Source: Halorubrum amylolyticum (GTDB lineage: Archaea; Halobacteriota; Halobacteria; Halobacteriales; Haloferacaceae). Taken from it: DNA of 64,000 nucleotides. Shown piece after piece: positions 59,786 through 64,000 of this stretch. Location: NCBI RefSeq assembly GCF_004114995.1, contig NZ_SDJP01000010.1, positions 1-64,000 of the forward strand, read 5' to 3'. The notes beneath the pieces were generated by a model. The model was not told where the DNA came from, ran no database searches, and saw nothing but the letters and a program-made list of their open reading frames with translations. The position numbers were made by a program, and so were the translations under genes. Position 1 is the stretch's first letter. Every line of letters starts with the position of its first letter.

Positions 59786-60553
59786 ATGGAACGCCGAGGG
59801 CAAACCGGACTGGTGGAAGCGCTCCTCCTCGATGTCGTCCGCCTCCACGCGACGTGGATGGAGGTCGTCTTCCCGAGACAGCTCGACCCGAGCGCGGTGT
59901 TGGGAAAGTGGAAGCCGGAGACTCCTGTCCAGACGGCCGGCTACTACCTCTGGGCGACCCTCGGAGCGCCGCTGGTGGCGGTGACCTATCCGTTGCTGCT
60001 CGTCGGCTTCGCCACGCGGTACTACGCGGCGAAGCTCGATTCCGCGGTCACGCGCTTCGGCGTGGTTGGCGCGGTGCTCGTCGCCACCGTCGTCTGGGGA
60101 TCGCTCACGCTCGTCGCACACCTCCAACTGCCGACCGAGGTGATGCTCGGCATCGGCGGCGCCAGCGTCGTCGCCATCGTCGCGGCCGGGCTCGCCGCCG
60201 GGTTTTCGAAGGCCGGCGGCCGCTTCGTCAGCGTCGCGCTGGCGTACCCGTTCGCGATGACGGCGATCTTCCTCCCGCCCGTCGTCGCCGCGCTGCTCAC
60301 CCCGTCCATCTCGAACGTGATCCTCGATCCGAGCTACGAGCTCGCGCGGTGGATGCTCGACACGTTCCTCTCTGTCGGCGGGATCAACGAAACGCTCCGC
60401 GACGCGTTCGACCTGAACACGTTCGGTCAGCGGTGGGGGGTCGCCGGCCTCGGGTACGTGCTGATGTGGGTCGGGATCTCCGTCCCGCTCGGCTGGTTCC
60501 TCGGACTGCTCGTCGCGCTGGCGAACCTGATCCGCCCGAAGCCGGACAACTGA
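59786..60553 (+). CDS. Polytopic membrane protein of unknown function
   Basis: The 255-residue protein has about five to six membrane helices, near 50-75, 88-108, 115-138, 150-172 and 225-250. The first 40 residues are a soluble, amphipathic region (MERRGQTGLVEALLLDVVRL). I do not recognise a family motif. It is convergent with the HNH-like gene and divergent from the lipoprotein. The ATG at 59786 is chosen since upstream frame extension passes through the C11 tract. Confidence 0.75.
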   Translation: MERRGQTGLVEALLLDVVRLHATWMEVVFPRQLDPSAVLGKWKPETPVQTAGYYLWATLGAPLVAVTYPLLLVGFATRYYAAKLDSAVTRFGVVGAVLVATVVWGSLTLVAHLQLPTEVMLGIGGASVVAIVAAGLAAGFSKAGGRFVSVALAYPFAMTAIFLPPVVAALLTPSISNVILDPSYELARWMLDTFLSVGGINETLRDAFDLNTFGQRWGVAGLGYVLMWVGISVPLGWFLGLLVALANLIRPKPDN

Positions 60554-60619
60554 GCCGACGCGCCGACTGACATCTCCTCTGCGCTTCGGTTCCGGTACTC
60601 TTCTCCCGCTTCCGCTCTG

Positions 60620-61201
60620 TTACTCCCTCCGGTCGAACCGCTCGCTCGCGGTCTCGAACGCGGACTCCGACTGCTCCTCGCTCCGCCGGCTCTCCCGCGC
60701 CGCGATCGCCTCGGGATCGGGACTGGCGTCGTCGTCGATCCGGGCGAACGACTTGTGGACTTTCGTGTGACACCAGCGACACAGCGCGACGGTGATCTCG
60801 TGGGGGCCGGCGTCGTTGGGATCGGAGGAACCGGCGTCGTCGGCATCGTCAGGATTGGAGGAATCGGCTGAGGAAGCGGCGGCGTCGCCGTACGACAGGT
60901 GGTGTTCCTCCACTAGCGGGCGGGCGTCGTCGTGGGCCAGTCGGACCTCCGCCAGTCCGCACCGGTAGCACTCGCGCCCGTCGGTCGTCGACCGGTAGTG
61001 CGGGCAGGAACGCCACGCCCCCTCCGCGCCGACGTGGCAGGCGTAGCCGTCTCTGCGTCGCTCGGCGGCGAACTCGGAGTCGTCTCCCGCTCGCGCCAGC
61101 GCGAACCGGCAGCGACCGTCGTCGGTGAGGTGGTCGCAGACGTCGGCGACCGCGTACGGGTCGTCGACGCCGACCGGGGTCCCGTCGGGCGTGCGTTCCA
61201 C
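60620..61201 (-). CDS. HNH-endonuclease-like zinc protein
   Basis: A GTG start at 61201 gives 193 residues. The N-terminal part has three further cysteines with CDHLTDDGRCRFAL and CHVGAEGAWRSCPHY. The C-terminal part has CYRCGLAEV, EEHHLSYGD, and ALCRWCHTKVHKSF, an HNH-type arrangement (Cys pair, His-His, Cys pair then His). An acidic low-complexity insertion (SSNPDDADDAGSSDPNDAG) lies between HH and the last Cys pair. It lies eleven bases after the phosphatase-like gene and is probably co-transcribed. DNA cleavage is not proven. Confidence 0.75.
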   Translation of the reverse strand: MERTPDGTPVGVDDPYAVADVCDHLTDDGRCRFALARAGDDSEFAAERRRDGYACHVGAEGAWRSCPHYRSTTDGRECYRCGLAEVRLAHDDARPLVEEHHLSYGDAAASSADSSNPDDADDAGSSDPNDAGPHEITVALCRWCHTKVHKSFARIDDDASPDPEAIAARESRRSEEQSESAFETASERFDRRE

Positions 61202-61212
61202 TCGACGCCACC

Positions 61213-62562
61213 TCAGATGAGGCTCGCGCCGTCGAGGTCGGTCCGGCCGTAGTCGACGTCGAGCAGGCGCAGGAGGGTCGGGGCGACGTCGAGCAAGTCC
61301 GCGTCCTCGACCTTCGCGTCCGGGTGATCGACGAACAGGGCGGCGTCCTCGAAGGTGTGCATACCGGTTCGGGGGCCATCCGGATCGAACACCGCGTCGT
61401 GAGAACGGAAGCCGGCCTTGAGGTCGAACCCCTCGTGCGGGATCACGACGAGGTCGGGCGCGATGGCGTCGTGGTCGCCACGGAACACGGTCTCGCGCTC
61501 GACGACTCGCTTCGCGACCGGGTTCCCGTTCGGTCCTTCCCACGCTTCGAGTTCGGCCCGGAGTTCCTCGCGGGCTGCCTCGTACTCCGACTCGGGGACG
61601 ACGCCGTCGGGCTCGCGCCCTTCGACGTTGAGGTAGAAGCGGCCGGGGACGAGCGAGTACGCGCGGGCGTCGCCGGCGATGTCGGACAGCGACCCGTGGT
61701 CGTCGCCGTCCTCGTACGAGAGCCACCCCTCGCGTTCGAGCCACTCGTTGCAGTACACGTCGTGGCGGAGCCGTGCGAACCCGTGGGTGGAGCCGACGAC
61801 GAGCCGCACGTCGTTCGGAAGCGCCGTCCGGATGGCGCCGATGTGCTCGTCGAGGGCGGCGTAGAACGCCAGCACGTCCTCGCGGTACGGCCCGCCGTCC
61901 TCGTAGTCGCCCCACAGGAAGTGGTTGATCCGGTCCGGGGTGGAGAACACCCCGACGAACAGGTCCCAGTCGTCCATCTCGACGTATCGGGAAAACGCCT
62001 CCGCGCGGGCGTCGAGGGTCTCGCGCGCCTGTTCGATGAACTCGGTCTTGTCCTCCCGGTGGCCGAGCTTCGCGTTGACAGAGAGCCTGTAGTCGCTCTC
62101 GGTGAGGTACTTCCGAAGCTCCTCCGGGTGGGCGGCCTTGTCGACGTCGGGCGAGAGATAGCCGGAGACCATGCGCTGAACCGTCCGCTGCGGCGGGAAC
62201 GTGACGGGGACGTTCATCACCGTCGCGTCGAGACCGGCGTCGGTCGCGCGGTCCCACACCCGCGTCGCCTGCACGTCGCGGCCCATGGGGACGTAGGTGT
62301 CGTACGAGCCGACCTCTCGGTCCTGAAAGCCGTACACGCCGGTCTCGCCGGGGTTCATCCCGCTCGTGAGCACCGGCCAGCACGCGCTTGATTCCGGCGG
62401 CACGGCGCTGTCGATCGGTCCCCCGTCGCCCTCGTCGGCGATCGCCGACAGCGTCGGAAACGCGTCCGGGTTGTCGGCGACGAGGCGGTGGGGGAGCCCG
62501 TCGATCCCGATGAACGCCACGCGGGGCGTGTCGTTCCCTCGCAGCCGGTCGAAGAGGCCCAT
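61213..62562 (-). CDS. Alkaline-phosphatase-superfamily (phosphodiesterase-like) protein
   Basis: The 449-residue protein has the nucleotide pyrophosphatase/phosphodiesterase layout: FIGIDGLPHRLV (first Asp), SSACWPVLTSGMNPGETGVYGF (nucleophile region), STPDRINHFLWG (Asp, His), and RTGMHTFEDAALFV (late His). The motif that normally reads SDHGF reads STHGF; Thr259 takes the place of a metal-binding Asp. So one metal site may be changed. The ATG at 62562 fits the MGLFDRLRGN start; earlier in-frame starts are less likely. The substrate is not known. The HNH-like gene follows in the same direction. Confidence 0.86.
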   Translation of the reverse strand: MGLFDRLRGNDTPRVAFIGIDGLPHRLVADNPDAFPTLSAIADEGDGGPIDSAVPPESSACWPVLTSGMNPGETGVYGFQDREVGSYDTYVPMGRDVQATRVWDRATDAGLDATVMNVPVTFPPQRTVQRMVSGYLSPDVDKAAHPEELRKYLTESDYRLSVNAKLGHREDKTEFIEQARETLDARAEAFSRYVEMDDWDLFVGVFSTPDRINHFLWGDYEDGGPYREDVLAFYAALDEHIGAIRTALPNDVRLVVGSTHGFARLRHDVYCNEWLEREGWLSYEDGDDHGSLSDIAGDARAYSLVPGRFYLNVEGREPDGVVPESEYEAAREELRAELEAWEGPNGNPVAKRVVERETVFRGDHDAIAPDLVVIPHEGFDLKAGFRSHDAVFDPDGPRTGMHTFEDAALFVDHPDAKVEDADLLDVAPTLLRLLDVDYGRTDLDGASLI

Positions 62563-62694
62563 AGGGGTACATCCCCCGTGGAGGGCAAAAGGGTTCACAT
62601 CGCTTCCCGGACGCGTCGCCTCCGGACGCCGACCCTCTCCTCTTTTCTCTCCTACTCTCGGGACCCTTTTGAGGGCGGCCCGTCACGGTGGCGC

Positions 62695-63669
62695 ATGGAG
62701 ACGCGACGCACGCTTCTCGTCGACGCGTTCGCGGACGAGCCGCTGGCCGGGAACGTCGCCGTCGTCGTGCCGGACGCCGCGGGACTGAGCGACGACCAGA
62801 TGGGACGGATCGCCGCGGAGGTCGGCGCCTCCGAGACCGCGTTCCTGCGTTCTCCGGACGACAGTACCGACGATCGGCTGCGGTACTTCACTCCCTCGAC
62901 CGAGGTCGATCTCTGTGGACACGCCACGATCGCGACCTACGGCGCCTTATTCGCCGAGGGCGCGATCGACGCGGGCGACCGCACTCTCCGGACCAACGTC
63001 GGCGACCTCGAGATCTCGATCGACGACGACGGAAGCGTCTGGATGCGACAGAACCCGCCGACGGTGGACGTGATCGAGACGGCGGAGGGTGGCGATGGCG
63101 GTGGCGACGGACCGGTCCGGGACGGCGCGGGGGAGCCCGACCTCGACGTCAACCGCCTCGGCGACGCGCTCGGGATCGATCCGGCGGCCCTGCGCGACGT
63201 GGGCGCCGACCTCCCGGTCGCGGTCGCTTCGACTGGGCTCCCGTGGCTCGTCGTCCCCGTGAACTTCCTCGAACGGCTCGGGGAGGCCGAGCCGGACATG
63301 GCGGCGATCGAGGACATCTCTGCGGCGCACGACGCCGCCGGCGTGTACGCGTTCACGTTCGACGCGATCGGCGCGGAGTCGACCCTCCACGGTCGGGCGT
63401 TCGCCCCGGCGGTCGGGGTGCCCGAGGACCCCGTGACGGGGACGGCGAGCGGTGCGGTCGGGGCCTACCTCCGCGAGGTCGGCGCGTTCGACGGCCACTT
63501 CCCGGACGAGCTGCGCTTCGAGCAAGGCCACTTCATCGATCGGCCCGGCCACGTCCGCGTCCGGGTCTCCGGCGACGCGGTGCGCGTCGGCGGGCGGGCG
63601 GTGGTCTCGCTGGAGGGCGAGCTGCGGGTGCCCGAGGAAGAGGACGACGACGAGATCATCGAGGCGTAG
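62695..63669 (+). CDS. PhzF-family isomerase-like protein
   Basis: The 324-residue protein has the PhzF two-domain fold: start VDAFADEPLAGNVAVVV, GASETAFL with the catalytic glutamate (near 46), TEVDLCGHATIATYGALF, and in the second half VPEDPVTGTASGAVGAYL. These are strongly conserved. PhzF-like proteins act as isomerases in phenazine or unknown pathways. A Gly-rich insertion EGGDGGGDGP at 128-137 separates the two domains. The gene is divergent from the phosphatase-like gene; no phenazine pathway genes are nearby. Confidence 0.92.
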   Translation: METRRTLLVDAFADEPLAGNVAVVVPDAAGLSDDQMGRIAAEVGASETAFLRSPDDSTDDRLRYFTPSTEVDLCGHATIATYGALFAEGAIDAGDRTLRTNVGDLEISIDDDGSVWMRQNPPTVDVIETAEGGDGGGDGPVRDGAGEPDLDVNRLGDALGIDPAALRDVGADLPVAVASTGLPWLVVPVNFLERLGEAEPDMAAIEDISAAHDAAGVYAFTFDAIGAESTLHGRAFAPAVGVPEDPVTGTASGAVGAYLREVGAFDGHFPDELRFEQGHFIDRPGHVRVRVSGDAVRVGGRAVVSLEGELRVPEEEDDDEIIEA

Positions 63670-63831
63670 CGATCCGGCGGAACCGGGAGGGCGCGGCTCC
63701 CTCGGGCGCACCCTCCGGGATCGAACACGGCGTGTTCCGGGGGACGCGCGCCTGAGACGATCGCCACCGCACGCCTGCCACTGCCCGCTTGCCACTGCCC
63801 GCTTCGCACACCCGCGACGCCTCGGAATCAC

Positions 63832-63848
63832 GACGCTTTTTAAAATAC
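63832..63848 (+). promoter_or_regulatory. TATA-like box of the cation exchanger gene
   Basis: CGCTTTTTAAAATACC precedes the GTG at 63866 by about 20-34 bases, as for a leaderless transcript. Confidence 0.55.
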
Positions 63849-63865
63849 CGCGACAACCCGGAGCC

Positions 63866-64000
63866 GTGTTACTCGGGTCGCCGCTCACGGAACTCCTGTT
63901 GCTCGCCGGCGGCGCCGCCCTCCTGTACGCCGGCGCCGAACTGCTCGTCACGGGCGCCAGCGACCTCGCGCTCGCGGTCGGGCTGAAGGCGTCGACGGTC
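63866..64000 (+). CDS. Sodium/calcium exchanger-family protein, N-terminus (partial)
   Basis: Only 45 codons are visible before the right edge. From a GTG start the residues are VLLGSPLTELLLLAGGAALL then YAGAELLVTGASDLALAVGL, which has the first helix and the GAELLVxGA/S pattern of CaCA-family exchangers (YrbG-like). This pattern marks the first alpha repeat. Function would be calcium or other cation exchange with sodium across the membrane; the full gene continues outside. Confidence 0.78.
   Translation, partial: MLLGSPLTELLLLAGGAALLYAGAELLVTGASDLALAVGLKASTV

Noticed and set aside
60620-62686. A single long minus-strand gene covering the HNH-like and phosphatase-like region
   Set aside because: Only the last third of that frame is HNH-like; the rest is the shadow of the phosphatase-like gene, which has clear motifs in another frame.
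7793-64000. Transposase or integrase genes
   Set aside because: None was found. The repeats, the tRNA-end duplication and the AT-rich cassette are the only possible signs of mobility.

Overview
The window looks like chromosomal DNA of a haloarchaeon, most likely Halorubrum or a close relative. The DNA is very GC-rich, the proteins are acidic, starts are mostly leaderless with a TATA box about 26 nt upstream, and typical haloarchaeal genes are present (archaeal Nuo operon, PurN-PurH fusion, ferredoxin-dependent KorAB, PGF-CTERM-type surface protein, HEWD zinc-finger protein). Genus assignment is inference from style and gene content, not from a search.

Layout. 1-7.8 kb: 3' part of the archaeal complex I operon (end of nuoCD, then nuoH, I, J1, J2, K, L, M, N), tightly packed with overlapping stops and starts. 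7.9-20 kb: housekeeping genes (zinc-ribbon protein, gar1-srp19, a PAS histidine kinase, alaS, a hydrolase with a changed nucleophile elbow, a glutamine amidotransferase, a PIN-ATPase-KH protein, citrate synthase, M42 peptidase, MTH865-like and J-domain proteins). 21-24.3 kb: a divergent accessory-type cluster (MIP18/DUF59 protein plus amidohydrolase against a zinc alcohol dehydrogenase), followed by an orphan E1-alpha. 25.5-38.5 kb: FAD amine-oxidase-like protein, a threonine-synthase-like protein without its PLP lysine, pyrimidine salvage (cdd, udp), type II NADH dehydrogenase, a HTH regulator, arginase, PHP phosphoesterase, aminotransferase plus thioesterase, and a ferredoxin-NADP-reductase-like protein. 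38.8-50 kb: korAB, a truncated receiver-kinase hybrid, geranylgeranyl reductase, purNH, purB, zinc-ribbon and sensor-domain membrane proteins, and tRNA-Ala(GGC). 50-64 kb: gltB with a striking inverted-repeat promoter, a chimeric AT-rich/GC-rich surface protein, a lipoprotein, an alkaline-phosphatase-superfamily protein with an HNH-like partner, a PhzF-like protein, and the start of a cation exchanger.

Metabolically the window covers respiratory entry of electrons (Nuo and Ndh-2), TCA-cycle steps (citrate synthase, 2-oxoglutarate:ferredoxin oxidoreductase), nitrogen metabolism (glutamate synthase, arginase, aminotransferase) and purine/pyrimidine metabolism.

The most unusual non-coding signal is a dispersed repeat present twice in opposite orientation (about 26.9-27.2 kb and 37.6-37.85 kb). 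Each copy, plus an extra head, has a TATA box exactly 26 nt before a conserved block, and the copies share an 11-bp stem with a compensatory base-pair change. It could be a family of small RNA genes or a miniature mobile element. Other signals are short tandem duplications sitting on gene 3' ends, several enzyme-family proteins that have lost a key catalytic residue, and an AT-rich cassette inside the surface-protein gene.
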